Shown: positions 18,230 to 26,691, numbered from the stretch's first letter. The stretch is DNA of 64,000 nt from Chitinophaga pinensis (GCA_945872085.1 CAMBYG010000003.1:1-64000); one strand, 5' to 3'. Notes: generated by a model from the letters alone, not told the origin. Translations and numbers: made by a program.

Positions 18230-19096
18230 ATGAGAATTTATGTGGTAATAATTATTTTGTTATTTTCTTTTTTATCTTATTGCCCTGCCCAAAATTTTCA
18301 TTTAGTTGGCAAACTTACCTTCAATAAAATAAGCAGTAGTTATAAACTCCAATTTACGCAAAAGCAGCAGGCAATAGAAGGTTATTCTTATGCTAATTTA
18401 GGAACTAGCGACGAAACTAAATGTAGTATTTCAGGCACCATTGATACGATTAACCAGACTTTGAACATTAAAGAGACGGCTATCATTTATAGCAAATCGT
18501 CATTGCCGCATAATCAATTTTGCATGTTAAAACTGCATCTAAAAAAAACAATTAAAAAAAACCTTTCCATATTTAAAGGCACATGCAAGGGTGTCCTTTT
18601 TAATTCCAATACTTTTTGTGCTTCTGGAACAATAATGATGATAGAGCAAGAAGAAGCCACCAAAAAAATAAATGAGTTACTGCCTTCTATTGATTCCCAA
18701 CACGTTAAAACGATGATGAAGGAAATCGTCGATCTTAGTGAAACTGACAAGCACACCGTCACTACTATTTTTCCTGATGAGGAAAGCACGTTTACCTGCA
18801 CATCAACTAGTGTATCACTTTCTATTCAAGATAATAATGAAATAGATCATGATAGAATTTCTGTAAGTGTAAACAATGAACTGCTTCTTGATAATTATGA
18901 ACTCACAAAAACACCTAAACAACTTACCATTCCTATCAACAGATCCCTAACGACTATCAAAATAAGCGCCTTGAATGAAGGTAATAGTGCGCCCAACACA
19001 GCACTAATCATGCTTCAATCGGGAAGCAGATCTAAAACCTTTATTTCAAATTTAGACATCGGCACAAGCACTACTATTCATATTAAAAAGGACTAA
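18230..19096 (+). CDS. secreted protein of unknown function
   Basis: A 288-residue protein with an N-terminal signal peptide (hydrophobic 4-19, cleavage near CPAQ). The mature part has an N-terminal region rich in beta strands (about 22-140) with several Cys, a short charged helical linker (about 145-185), and a Thr/Ser-rich C-terminal beta domain (about 190-285). No family is recognised. It lies between a divergent DUF4190-like gene and gltX. gltX has its own promoter element, so this gene may be a single transcription unit. Confidence 0.6.
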   Translation: MRIYVVIIILLFSFLSYCPAQNFHLVGKLTFNKISSSYKLQFTQKQQAIEGYSYANLGTSDETKCSISGTIDTINQTLNIKETAIIYSKSSLPHNQFCMLKLHLKKTIKKNLSIFKGTCKGVLFNSNTFCASGTIMMIEQEEATKKINELLPSIDSQHVKTMMKEIVDLSETDKHTVTTIFPDEESTFTCTSTSVSLSIQDNNEIDHDRISVSVNNELLLDNYELTKTPKQLTIPINRSLTTIKISALNEGNSAPNTALIMLQSGSRSKTFISNLDIGTSTTIHIKKD

Positions 19097-19103
19097 AAAG
19101 TAG

Positions 19104-19111
19104 TACCTTTG
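19104..19111 (+). promoter_or_regulatory. -7 promoter element for gltX
   Basis: TACCTTTG is an exact TAnnTTTG match ending six bases before the gltX ATG at 19118. It overlaps a TTG (19109) that could otherwise be read as an earlier start. Transcription from here would give a nearly leaderless mRNA. Confidence 0.55.
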
Positions 19112-19117
19112 TGCTCT

Positions 19118-20638
19118 ATGAATACCCAAGTAAGAGTTCGATTTGCACCCAGCCCAACAGGAGGCTTACACATTGGTGGCGTACGCACCGTTTTATTTAA
19201 TTACCTCTTTGCCAAAAAACACAAAGGCACCTTTGTTCTTCGCATAGAAGACACCGACCAATCTAGGTTTGTAGCGGGTGCTGAGGAATATATTTTTCAA
19301 TGTTTAGCTTGGTGTGGTTTAAACCCAGATGAAAGTGTTTTAAAACCTGGCGAGTATGCACCTTACCGACAAAGCGAACGCAAAGCTATTTATTGGCAAT
19401 ATGCACAACAGCTTATAGCACAAGGGCATGCTTACTATGCCTTTGATACTCCAGAAGAATTAGAGAAAATGCGCGAGCAGCATAAGTCGGAACAAAATCC
19501 TACCCCTCAGTACAACCATAGTCTTCGAAAGCACATGCGCAATTCGCTTACTATGAGCGAACAAGAAGTAGCAGCTGCATTAACCAACAATACTCCTTTC
19601 GTTATTCGGTTGAAAGTGCCAGAAAATCGATTACTCTCCTTGCAAGATATGATTCGTGGGGAGGTCACTTTTGATACTAATTTAGTAGATGACAAGGTGC
19701 TTTTAAAAGCAGATGGCATGCCTACTTACCATTTGGCGGTTGTGGTAGATGATTATTTAATGAAGATAAGTCATGCTTTTCGTGGCGAAGAGTGGTTGCC
19801 GAGTGCACCTATACACTTGTTGCTTTGGGAATATTTGGGATGGCAAGATGCTATGCCACAGTGGGCACATCTTCCCTTAATTTTAAAACCAGATGGGCAT
19901 GGTAAATTAAGCAAACGCGATGGTGACCGATTAGGGTTTCCGGTATTTGCTATGAATTGGGAAGATCCAAAAACAAAAGAACTAAATAAAGGTTTTAAAG
20001 AAATTGGATTTTTACCAGAGGCGTTTATTAATATGCTCGCACTTCTTGGATGGAATGATGGCAGCGGTCAAGAACTTTTTTCATTAGATGAGTTGATACA
20101 GCAATTTGATATTAGTCGCGTGCACAAAGGTGGTGCTAAGTTTGATTATGAAAAAGCAAAATGGTTTAATCATCAATATATTCAAAAATTAGAGCATAGT
20201 GCTTTACTAGAAGCAGTTAGTCCGTTTGTTCCAAGTGCTTTTCATGGGGAGACAAAATTAATGGAACGGGTATTGCCTTTAATTAAAGACCGACTAACCT
20301 TATTGTCTGATATCTGGGAGCAAAGTCATTTTTTCTTTACAAACCCAGAAAAAATAGACACAGAAGCAATTCAATCCAAATGGGATGAGGCTAAAAAAGC
20401 ATTTTATGTTTCATTAATAAATGCATTTGAACAAATGAGCACATGGAACGAGGCTGCAATTGAAGCTACATTTAATGATGTAGTAGCTAATCATGCCATA
20501 AAAAAAGGAGAAGTTATGTTGCCGTTCAGAATAATGCTGGTAGGCGGCAAGTTTGGTCCAGGCGTATTTGCAATAGCCGACCTTATAACTAAAGAAAACT
20601 GCATAAAACGAATTCAAAACGCTTTACAGCAACTATAA
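19118..20638 (+). CDS. gltX: glutamate-tRNA ligase
   Basis: A 506-residue class I synthetase. It shows the HIGH-type motif in RFAPSPTGGLHIGGVRT, then RIEDTDQSRF. The KMSKS-type loop is KLSKRDG. DGMPTYHLAVVVDD and FRGEEWLPSAPIHLLL mark the catalytic core, and an alpha-helical anticodon-binding domain forms the C-terminus. ATG 19118 is chosen over TTG 19109 because the latter lies inside the promoter element. It charges tRNA-Glu, and in species lacking GlnRS also tRNA-Gln. A strong hairpin follows. Confidence 0.97.
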   Translation: MNTQVRVRFAPSPTGGLHIGGVRTVLFNYLFAKKHKGTFVLRIEDTDQSRFVAGAEEYIFQCLAWCGLNPDESVLKPGEYAPYRQSERKAIYWQYAQQLIAQGHAYYAFDTPEELEKMREQHKSEQNPTPQYNHSLRKHMRNSLTMSEQEVAAALTNNTPFVIRLKVPENRLLSLQDMIRGEVTFDTNLVDDKVLLKADGMPTYHLAVVVDDYLMKISHAFRGEEWLPSAPIHLLLWEYLGWQDAMPQWAHLPLILKPDGHGKLSKRDGDRLGFPVFAMNWEDPKTKELNKGFKEIGFLPEAFINMLALLGWNDGSGQELFSLDELIQQFDISRVHKGGAKFDYEKAKWFNHQYIQKLEHSALLEAVSPFVPSAFHGETKLMERVLPLIKDRLTLLSDIWEQSHFFFTNPEKIDTEAIQSKWDEAKKAFYVSLINAFEQMSTWNEAAIEATFNDVVANHAIKKGEVMLPFRIMLVGGKFGPGVFAIADLITKENCIKRIQNALQQL

Positions 20639-20643
20639 ATTAA

Positions 20644-20685
20644 TTGAATAAAAAAGGTAGCCTGGTGGCTACCTTTTTTATTCAA
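20644..20685. terminator. bidirectional terminator between gltX and rpiB
   Basis: A perfect 19-base stem with a four-base loop (TGGT): the core GGTAGCC pairs with GGCTACC, extended by A and T runs on both sides. It begins six bases after the gltX stop and ends five bases before the rpiB stop, so it serves both convergent genes. Confidence 0.88.
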
Positions 20686-20689
20686 TCTT

Positions 20690-21136
20690 TTAATTACAAC
20701 ACATTTTAGCTACTCTGCGCTCATGTCTTCCACCTTCAAAATTAGTGCTTAAAAAAGTGCTTACAATTTGTTTTGCTAGATCTAAATCTATAAAACGAGC
20801 TGGGATGCAGATGATGTTGGCATTATTGTGCAAGCGAGCCAAAGAAGCCAATTCTTCGTTCCAACAAAGAGCAGCTCTAACAAACTGATGTTTATTAGCC
20901 GTCATACAAACACCATTTCCACTGCCGCATATTAAGATCCCTACAGCCGACAAGCCATTGTTGACCATATCAGCAACAGGATGTGCATAATCTGGATAAT
21001 CGGTGCTATCTGTATTATAAGTGCCTTTGTCGATAACTTGCCAAGCTTGTGCTTGCAGCATTTCCATAATAGCTGCTTTGTATTCAAATCCAGCATGGTC
21101 AGAGCCAATTACGATTGGTAGTTCTTTAGTAAACAT
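20690..21136 (-). CDS. rpiB: ribose-5-phosphate isomerase B
   Basis: A 148-residue protein of usual RpiB length. It contains IVIGSDHAGFEYKAA (substrate loop), DYPDYAHPVADMV, ILICGSGNGVCMTANK (anion-binding loop with the catalytic Cys) and RAALCWNEELASLARLHNNAN. The enzyme interconverts ribose-5-phosphate and ribulose-5-phosphate in the pentose phosphate pathway, like the transketolase at 4513-5475. It starts three bases after tatC and is likely in the same operon. Confidence 0.96.
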   Translation of the reverse strand: MFTKELPIVIGSDHAGFEYKAAIMEMLQAQAWQVIDKGTYNTDSTDYPDYAHPVADMVNNGLSAVGILICGSGNGVCMTANKHQFVRAALCWNEELASLARLHNNANIICIPARFIDLDLAKQIVSTFLSTNFEGGRHERRVAKMCCN

Positions 21137-21139
21137 AGT

Positions 21140-21997
21140 TTATAGATTAGATTCGGTTAATTGTTTTTTCATTCTTGCTTTATTAGCACGATCGCTGATA
21201 CCTATACTAATTTCGAATAAGAGCATTAATGGCAATGCAATAAGCCAACAGCTAAACCAATCTGGCGGCGAAATAATCACTGCCAAAAAGAAGATAATTA
21301 CAATGGCGTATCGTCTTTTATCGCGCATTAATTTAGGGGTAAGAATGCCTATTCGCGATAAGAAGTATACAATTACAGGCAATTCAAAAACCAATCCCAT
21401 ACCCATAATTAAATCACTCATGGTATCATAGTAATTGGTAATGGTAATGATGTTCTTAAACTGTGGACTCAATTGGTAATTAGCAAAAAAGTTGATAGTA
21501 AAGGGCGCAATGATGTAGTAGGCAAATAAGACACCTATAAAAAACAATAAAGAAGACCAAAACACAATACCTCTTGCATATTTAAGTTCATTAGCTTTTA
21601 ATGCAGGTCTTATAAACTTCCACAGCTCCCAAAAAACGAAGGGAAAGGAAAGAATCAAGCCCATCATAAAAGAAACCGAAAAACTCATCATAAACTGACC
21701 AGACAATTCCGTATTTTGAAATTGAATGCTCATGTCTTTTAATTGTAATGCACTGATGTGTAATAATTCACCTAATTTTTTTAGGTATTGATAAGAGATG
21801 AAATCGTTTTGCGTAGGACCTAAAATAATATTAGTAAAAATCCATTCTATATTAAAGAAGCAATAAGCAGAAGCAATTAATATCGCTAAAATAGCGCGAA
21901 TGATGTGCCAACGAAGCTCCTCTATATGGTCTACAAATGCCATTTGAGCTTGCTTAGCATGTCCTCTTTTATTGAAAAAATAATTTAAAATACGCAC
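21140..21997 (-). CDS. tatC: Sec-independent protein translocase TatC
   Basis: A 285-residue, six-helix membrane protein. It contains the family signature MAFVDHIEELRWHIIRA at about residues 19-35, SFPFVFWELWKFIRPALK, and a final helix pair. The frame starts with GTG at 21997. The next in-frame ATG (codon 19) would also give a complete TatC core, but the N-terminal basic extension is usual in Bacteroidota. A -7 element at 22017-22024 is compatible with the GTG start. No tatA gene is adjacent. TatC recognises twin-arginine signal peptides. Confidence 0.95.
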   Translation of the reverse strand: MRILNYFFNKRGHAKQAQMAFVDHIEELRWHIIRAILAILIASAYCFFNIEWIFTNIILGPTQNDFISYQYLKKLGELLHISALQLKDMSIQFQNTELSGQFMMSFSVSFMMGLILSFPFVFWELWKFIRPALKANELKYARGIVFWSSLLFFIGVLFAYYIIAPFTINFFANYQLSPQFKNIITITNYYDTMSDLIMGMGLVFELPVIVYFLSRIGILTPKLMRDKRRYAIVIIFFLAVIISPPDWFSCWLIALPLMLLFEISIGISDRANKARMKKQLTESNL

Positions 21998-22016
21998 GTT
22001 ATGGAAACTAGTAGCG

Positions 22017-22024
22017 CAAAGTTA
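22017..22024 (-). promoter_or_regulatory. -7 promoter element for tatC-rpiB
   Basis: The minus strand reads TAACTTTG, an exact TAnnTTTG match 19 bases upstream of the GTG start of tatC. Confidence 0.5.
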
Positions 22025-22047
22025 CTAATATTTAGCAGATCGTACAA

Positions 22048-23106
22048 TTAAGATTTGCTTTTATAAACTTGCAATACACCTACGCAAGCTTGTATTTTTT
22101 TAATCTGTTCTTCGCGTGATAATTTTCTAAGCTTATTAATTTTAGGGAGATTTACATGCACTTCGCTAGGCAAAGAGGCTATTAATCGCATTAATGCCGA
22201 TGAACTTACCGCATAAGTAGTACCATCTAACTCTGTATCTTTTCCAGCAATAATTCCAATGACAGCTCCTTTAGCATCTATGATCGGCGAACCGCTTTGT
22301 CCGGGTTGAGCCATCATTTCTAAACGATACTGCATAGTATCACCTTCGAAACCGTTTTTACCAGATATGTATCCTTCTTTATACACAATTTCTTCGTCGG
22401 GGTAACCAAGGGTAAAAATAGCAGCACCGATATTTATTTTAGACTTTGCAAAAGCGTAAGGCACATCCACTGTTTGTTTTGATGCTTTTAATACTTTTAA
22501 TAAGGCCAAATCACTTGCCTTGTCATAAGCCACTACAATTGCCTTGTGGTATTTTCCAGATTGGGTTTGTAAGTATAAAGAATCAGCACCTTCAGTAACG
22601 TGATAATTGGTTATAAAATAACCTTCTTTACTGATAGCAAATGCGGTACCTGTATAAGAACCCGGCTGCAAATCGCTCTGGTCATTGCTTTGTAGGGTGT
22701 TAAATAATTGACGTTGAGATTTTTTAATCGTTTCTATCTCCCGGCGCAACATGCTATATTGTTTACTAGGCTTTTCTTGCTTTACTATGAATAAGGTAAG
22801 CAATGATGTAAGTAAGGCAACCGAAGCAGCCATTGCAGCTACTTTCCATTGATTGATAGACAAATGAATAATTTTGGAAAGCTTATTGGTGTTGTTTGCT
22901 TTCTTCGATGATAGCGCTTTTAGTTGTGCAGCAAATGCATCTTGTTTGTGCATAGCTTGGAGGTTTGCTATAAATGCAACTTGATCATCGAAAGCTATTT
23001 TAAATGCTTCGTCATTTTGTAATCGATTATTTAAATAGATTAACTCATCCGATGATAATTCATTAGATGCATATAATTCCGACCATTCCCAAATATTCTT
23101 TTCCAT
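22048..23106 (-). CDS. membrane-anchored trypsin-like serine protease with anti-sigma-like N-terminus
   Basis: A 352-residue protein. Residues 1-85 are cytoplasmic and resemble the N-terminus of Bacteroidota anti-sigma proteins (ELYASNELSSDELIYLNNRL, then LQNDEAFKIAFDDQ). One transmembrane helix follows (about 88-108), then a short coiled linker and an S1C/HtrA-like protease domain (about 150-312). The catalytic triad is His169 (ITNYHVTEGAD), Asp199 (DKASDLALLKV) and Ser271 (PGQSGSPII). No PDZ domain is present. It lies 12 bases after the ECF sigma gene and must be co-transcribed. The arrangement suggests an anti-sigma factor and a stress-sensing protease in one chain; this is inference. Confidence 0.8.
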   Translation of the reverse strand: MEKNIWEWSELYASNELSSDELIYLNNRLQNDEAFKIAFDDQVAFIANLQAMHKQDAFAAQLKALSSKKANNTNKLSKIIHLSINQWKVAAMAASVALLTSLLTLFIVKQEKPSKQYSMLRREIETIKKSQRQLFNTLQSNDQSDLQPGSYTGTAFAISKEGYFITNYHVTEGADSLYLQTQSGKYHKAIVVAYDKASDLALLKVLKASKQTVDVPYAFAKSKINIGAAIFTLGYPDEEIVYKEGYISGKNGFEGDTMQYRLEMMAQPGQSGSPIIDAKGAVIGIIAGKDTELDGTTYAVSSSALMRLIASLPSEVHVNLPKINKLRKLSREEQIKKIQACVGVLQVYKSKS

Positions 23107-23118
23107 GTAATTTTGTAT

Positions 23119-23676
23119 TTATAGGTCCGAGTAAATTTTCTTTAAACGAGCCAAGCATTTATATTTTTGAGATTTTGCATTTTCCGCATTGGTATAACCA
23201 AAAGCATGAGCAATCTCTTGCATTGTCATTTCTTTTTTATAGAAGTTATTTAATAGTTTAGCACAAGGATCGCCTAATTGCTGCATTGCGTTTCTTAACT
23301 TTAAAAACTGTTGCTCTTTCTCTGCAAAAAATTCCATGTCGCTATCTAAGGCACTTTCAACATACACCATCAATTGCTCTGTATCTGTTTGCAAAATTGG
23401 TGAGCGCCGGTTTTTGTCAAATCGTTTCAGCCATAAATTATTGCTAATCGCATATAAATAGGTACCAATTTTACACGTAAACCTAAACGCTTCGTCTTGT
23501 GCTTTATTATACAAAATGAGCATAGCTTCTTGATAGATATCTTCTGCATCTTCCTGCGCTGCACCTTTAGATTTAAGTGCATTGATAACAATAGCCGCAT
23601 TAGCTTCGTATACCAACTTGGTAGCCCATTCTTTACCGTCTGCTAAAGCTGCTATAATTTCAAACTCTGTATTCAA
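23119..23676 (-). CDS. ECF-type RNA polymerase sigma factor
   Basis: A 185-residue sigma-70 family protein. The region 2-like segment has GAAQEDAEDIYQEAMLILYN, and TYLYAISNNLWLKRFDKNRR lies before the linker. The region 4-like helix-turn-helix reads KKEMTMQEIAHAFGYTNAEN with KSQKYKCLARLKK. The start codon is TTG at 23676: a TAG closes the frame three codons upstream and no early in-frame ATG exists. It heads a two-gene unit with the protease/anti-sigma protein. The regulon is unknown. Confidence 0.88.
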   Translation of the reverse strand: MNTEFEIIAALADGKEWATKLVYEANAAIVINALKSKGAAQEDAEDIYQEAMLILYNKAQDEAFRFTCKIGTYLYAISNNLWLKRFDKNRRSPILQTDTEQLMVYVESALDSDMEFFAEKEQQFLKLRNAMQQLGDPCAKLLNNFYKKEMTMQEIAHAFGYTNAENAKSQKYKCLARLKKIYSDL

Positions 23677-23899
23677 GCTCTTCTATATTTAATTAATACT
23701 AAAAACGATTAAAAGTAACCAAAACTCTTTAAAAAATAAATTAGCCTAGTAGTTCGTAATCTTATCAAATTACTAAATATATTATTTATCAGTGTTTTAA
23801 ATGTTAAAATAAAATAAATATAAATATTTTCTTTTATAATTGGGTTACCTTTTATTCTTTTGCGAATAAATTTAAAATTAACTTTTAAAAACAAACATT

Positions 23900-24079
23900 A
23901 TGAAATTTGTAAAATTCGCGACTTTTGCTCTTGCATTAGGTATGTTTGCTGCTTCTTGCGGTGAAACTAAAACTGAAGAAACTCCAGTAGATACAGCTGC
24001 TATGGCTCCTGCTGTTGATACAACTGCTGCTCCAGCTGTTGATACAACTGCTGCTGTTGATACTGCAGCTACTAAATAA
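23900..24079 (+). CDS. small lipoprotein with VDTTAA repeats
   Basis: A 59-residue protein from ATG 23900. The signal peptide ends in a lipobox (LGMFAASC, Cys20). The mature part is only Thr, Ala, Val, Asp, Pro and Glu, with repeated PAVDTTAA units and a nearly exact DNA repeat between about 24010 and 24067. It looks like a disordered surface or periplasmic lipoprotein, a type abundant in Chitinophagaceae. It lies divergent from the ECF sigma gene across about 220 bases of AT-rich DNA and is followed by a terminator. Function unknown. Confidence 0.72.
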   Translation: MKFVKFATFALALGMFAASCGETKTEETPVDTAAMAPAVDTTAAPAVDTTAAVDTAATK

Positions 24080-24096
24080 TTTATTTAGTTGTTATG

Positions 24097-24124
24097 ATAA
24101 AGCCACTCCTAGGAGTGGCTTTAT
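24097..24124. terminator. bidirectional terminator between the small lipoprotein gene and rsmI
   Basis: A perfect 28-base palindrome with core AAAGCCACTCCTAGGAGTGG is flanked by AT-rich tails on both sides. It lies 17 bases after the lipoprotein stop and 21 bases before the rsmI stop. Confidence 0.82.
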
Positions 24125-24145
24125 TTATTTATAGTATATATGCTA

Positions 24146-24814
24146 TTATTTTCCTGCTATGACGATGGCTATTTCTCCTTTTACACCCTTAGTCTCAAAA
24201 TAAGGTATCAGTTCTGGCAATGTAGCCACTTTTGTTTCTTCAAACATTTTTGTCAGCTCCCTACACACGGCCACTAAGCGTTCGTCACCTATAAAAGTTT
24301 GTAACTCTGATAAGGTTTTTATCAGCCTATGGGGAGATTCATAAATGACTACTGTTCTTTTTTCTTCTACCAAACCTTGAAAAAAGGTTTGTCGGCCTTT
24401 TTTTAAGGGAATAAAGCCTTCAAATATAAAATTATTGCAAGGAATGCCAGACTGCACTAGGGCGGGAACAAAAGCTGTAGCCCCAGGCAAACAGGTAACC
24501 GGAATACCTTGATGTTTACATGCTCTAACTAATAGAAAACCTGGGTCTGAAATTCCCGGCGTGCCTGCATCAGACAAGAGGGCAATTTTTTTTCCAGATT
24601 GCAATTGGGCTATTAATTGATCTAATACCTTATGCTCATTATGCAAATGGTAAGACCATAATGTTTTTTGTATACCATAGTGCTTCAATAAAACACTACT
24701 CGTTCTGGTATCTTCACATAAAATAACATCTACCAACTGTAGGGTCTCAACTGCTCTATAGGTGATATCACCTAAATTACCAATGGGACCAGGAACGAGG
24801 TATAAATGGCTCAT
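24146..24814 (-). CDS. rsmI: 16S rRNA (cytidine1402-2'-O)-methyltransferase
   Basis: A 222-residue tetrapyrrole-methylase-fold protein. It shows LYLVPGPIGNLGDITYRAVE, CEDTRTSSVLL, LLSDAGTPGISDPGFLLVRA and VTCLPGATAFVPALVQSG. These are the RsmI signatures for S-adenosylmethionine binding and 2'-O methylation of C1402 in 16S rRNA. It starts one base after the purS stop and is the last gene of a pssA-purS-rsmI run. Confidence 0.96.
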   Translation of the reverse strand: MSHLYLVPGPIGNLGDITYRAVETLQLVDVILCEDTRTSSVLLKHYGIQKTLWSYHLHNEHKVLDQLIAQLQSGKKIALLSDAGTPGISDPGFLLVRACKHQGIPVTCLPGATAFVPALVQSGIPCNNFIFEGFIPLKKGRQTFFQGLVEEKRTVVIYESPHRLIKTLSELQTFIGDERLVAVCRELTKMFEETKVATLPELIPYFETKGVKGEIAIVIAGK

Positions 24815-24815
24815 A

Positions 24816-25064
24816 TTATTCAGTGATGGTTACCTCAAAGGATTCCATAACTCTATTAACCAATAATTTCTGACAAGCATTAGTAGCAATTGCTTTAGCT
24901 TCTTCTGCAGTTGCAGCTTCTATATGCAACAGAATGTGCTTGCCAATTCGAACATCTTGAATACCTTCTATACCCAATCCGGATAAACTGGTACTAACCG
25001 CCTTACCTTGTGGATCTAATAATTCTTTTAATGGCATTACATTGATGTGTGCAGCGTATTTCAT
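24816..25064 (-). CDS. purS: phosphoribosylformylglycinamidine synthase subunit PurS
   Basis: An 82-residue protein of typical PurS size. It contains VMPLKELLDPQGKAVSTSLS, then LGIEGIQDVRIGKHI and AKAIATNACQKLLVNRVMES. PurS bridges PurQ and PurL in the small-subunit form of FGAM synthase, the fourth step of purine synthesis. Its start overlaps the pssA stop by four bases. No purQ or purL gene is present in the window. Confidence 0.92.
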   Translation of the reverse strand: MKYAAHINVMPLKELLDPQGKAVSTSLSGLGIEGIQDVRIGKHILLHIEAATAEEAKAIATNACQKLLVNRVMESFEVTITE

Positions 25065-25831
25065 TGTTCTTCGCTTGGTTTAATTATGATAGAAAGTAAA
25101 ATATAAATTACAAATGTTATTGGCAAAGCAACATATAGGCTAATAAATATAGCCGTTGCAATAAAAACAACTATTAATACCAGTTGGCGCCATGTATTTT
25201 TTATGTTATAGGCTGCCGGTAGAAATTTAAAAAATGGAATTTTAGAAATCATCAACCAACACAAAAGGGCTATTATGACATACAAAATCCATGTTTTTTG
25301 GAAATAAACACCAACAACAGGTGCATACCAATTCAATAAAGCTATAGATGCAACAAAAATTCCGGTTGCAGGAATGGGCATACCTTGAAAGGTATAAGAA
25401 CCTTTTGAAGGCGCGGTAATATTAAAGCGGGCTAATCGTAAAGCACCAAAACAAGCTACTAAAAATGCAGGCGCCATAGACCACATACTTACGTCCATAG
25501 CATTACTTTGTTGCATCTTAGCGGCCCATAACATTTTCATTAACAACATAGAAGGCGCAACACCAAAGGATACCAAATCTGCTAAACTATCTAAATCTTT
25601 ACCAATAGGAGAGAAAACTTGTAATGCTCTTGCTGCAAAGCCATCCAACAGATCAAAGATTGCTGCTATGCCTATTAAATAAGCCCCTACAACCATTTGT
25701 TCGGTACAGATTACCCAATAATCTGCTCCATTTATTTCTGCTAAATACGGTTGTGCATTGAGTATAAATGCAATAGCCAAACATCCTGAAAATAAATTGG
25801 CAAGGGTTAATATATTAGGCAAATGTTTCAT
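25061..25831 (-). CDS. pssA: CDP-diacylglycerol-serine O-phosphatidyltransferase
   Basis: A 256-residue membrane protein with about seven helices. The CDP-alcohol phosphotransferase signature DG(x2)AR(x8)G(x3)D(x3)D is seen in LDGFAARALQVFSPIGKDLD followed by SLAD. It makes phosphatidylserine from CDP-diacylglycerol and serine, the step before the decarboxylase whose gene ends at base 135. It has a promoter element nine bases upstream and heads a three-gene operon with purS and rsmI. Confidence 0.94.
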   Translation of the reverse strand: MKHLPNILTLANLFSGCLAIAFILNAQPYLAEINGADYWVICTEQMVVGAYLIGIAAIFDLLDGFAARALQVFSPIGKDLDSLADLVSFGVAPSMLLMKMLWAAKMQQSNAMDVSMWSMAPAFLVACFGALRLARFNITAPSKGSYTFQGMPIPATGIFVASIALLNWYAPVVGVYFQKTWILYVIIALLCWLMISKIPFFKFLPAAYNIKNTWRQLVLIVVFIATAIFISLYVALPITFVIYILLSIIIKPSEEQ

Positions 25832-25839
25832 TGTGTGCT

Positions 25840-25847
25840 CAAAAGTA
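25840..25847 (-). promoter_or_regulatory. -7 promoter element for pssA-purS-rsmI
   Basis: The minus strand reads TACTTTTG, an exact TAnnTTTG match eight bases before the pssA ATG at 25831. Confidence 0.55.
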
Positions 25848-25891
25848 CTATGTTAAATATGGATTTCAAAAAATATCAATTCAATTCTTAA

Positions 25892-25929
25892 AATAAAAAT
25901 GGGATAGTTTAAACTATCCCATTTTTATT
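25892..25929 (-). terminator. terminator after the orphan response regulator
   Basis: A perfect palindrome with core GGGATAGTTTAAACTATCCC (25901-25920) and A/T-run flanks. It directly follows the stop codon of the response regulator at 25929 and separates it from the pssA promoter. Confidence 0.82.
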
Positions 25930-26630
25930 TATTGTGGCACTACTAATCGGAATCCATTTCCATGAATATTGACTATTTCTACACTTGAATCTTCTTTTAA
26001 ATATTTTCTCAATTTTGCAATATAAACATCCATACTTCTACCATTAAAGTAGGTATCGCTACCCCATATGCGTTTCAATGCGTTTTCACGAAGTAATAAG
26101 TCGTTTTTATACTCGGCCAACATCAGTAACAATTCATTTTCTTTTGGCGATAAGGTAACGGAGTTATCGTTAATTGTTAAAATGCGCAATTTGCTATTAA
26201 AATGATAATTGCCTATCACAAATTCAAATTGACCATGCTGTTTTTCTTGTAATTCTTGGTTTCTTTTTAAAACAGCTTTTATTTTATGTAATAATACTTC
26301 ACTATCAAAAGGCTTTGTAATATAATCGTCGGCACCTAATTTATAACCCGTAAGGATATCTTCTTTTAAACTCTTTGCAGATAAGAAAAACAATGGCACT
26401 TCAGGGTCTACATTTCTAATTTCTTCAGCTAATGCAAAACCATCCATGTTAGGCATCATTACATCCAATAAACAAATATCAAAGCGCTCTTTTCTATAAG
26501 CAGCTAAACCTAGTATACCATCTCTACAAAGCTCTACTACAAAATCATTAAGCTCTAAATAGTTTTTTAAGACTTGTCCGAAGTTGGTATCATCTTCTAC
26601 CAACAACACTTTATTTTTTTCTTTCTCCAT
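25929..26630 (-). CDS. OmpR/PhoB-family response regulator (orphan)
   Basis: A 233-residue protein. The receiver domain has VEDD at 11-14, phosphoacceptor Asp56 in CLLDVMMPNMDG, and the conserved Lys in DDYITKPFD. The C-terminal winged helix shows VTLSPKENELLLMLAEYKND and GRSMDVYIAKLRKYL. The sequence is close in type to RprY-like regulators of Bacteroidota. No histidine kinase gene is adjacent on either side. It has its own terminator. Confidence 0.93.
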   Translation of the reverse strand: MEKEKNKVLLVEDDTNFGQVLKNYLELNDFVVELCRDGILGLAAYRKERFDICLLDVMMPNMDGFALAEEIRNVDPEVPLFFLSAKSLKEDILTGYKLGADDYITKPFDSEVLLHKIKAVLKRNQELQEKQHGQFEFVIGNYHFNSKLRILTINDNSVTLSPKENELLLMLAEYKNDLLLRENALKRIWGSDTYFNGRSMDVYIAKLRKYLKEDSSVEIVNIHGNGFRLVVPQ

Positions 26631-26691
26631 GATTACGTTTGTTTATTAAGCTAAATTACATACATAAATGACTTATGCATGCAAGATTTTG

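Noticed and set aside
24010-24067. Tandem repeat considered as a CRISPR-like array
   Set aside because: The repeats lie in frame inside a small lipoprotein gene, have no spacers, and no cas gene is near.
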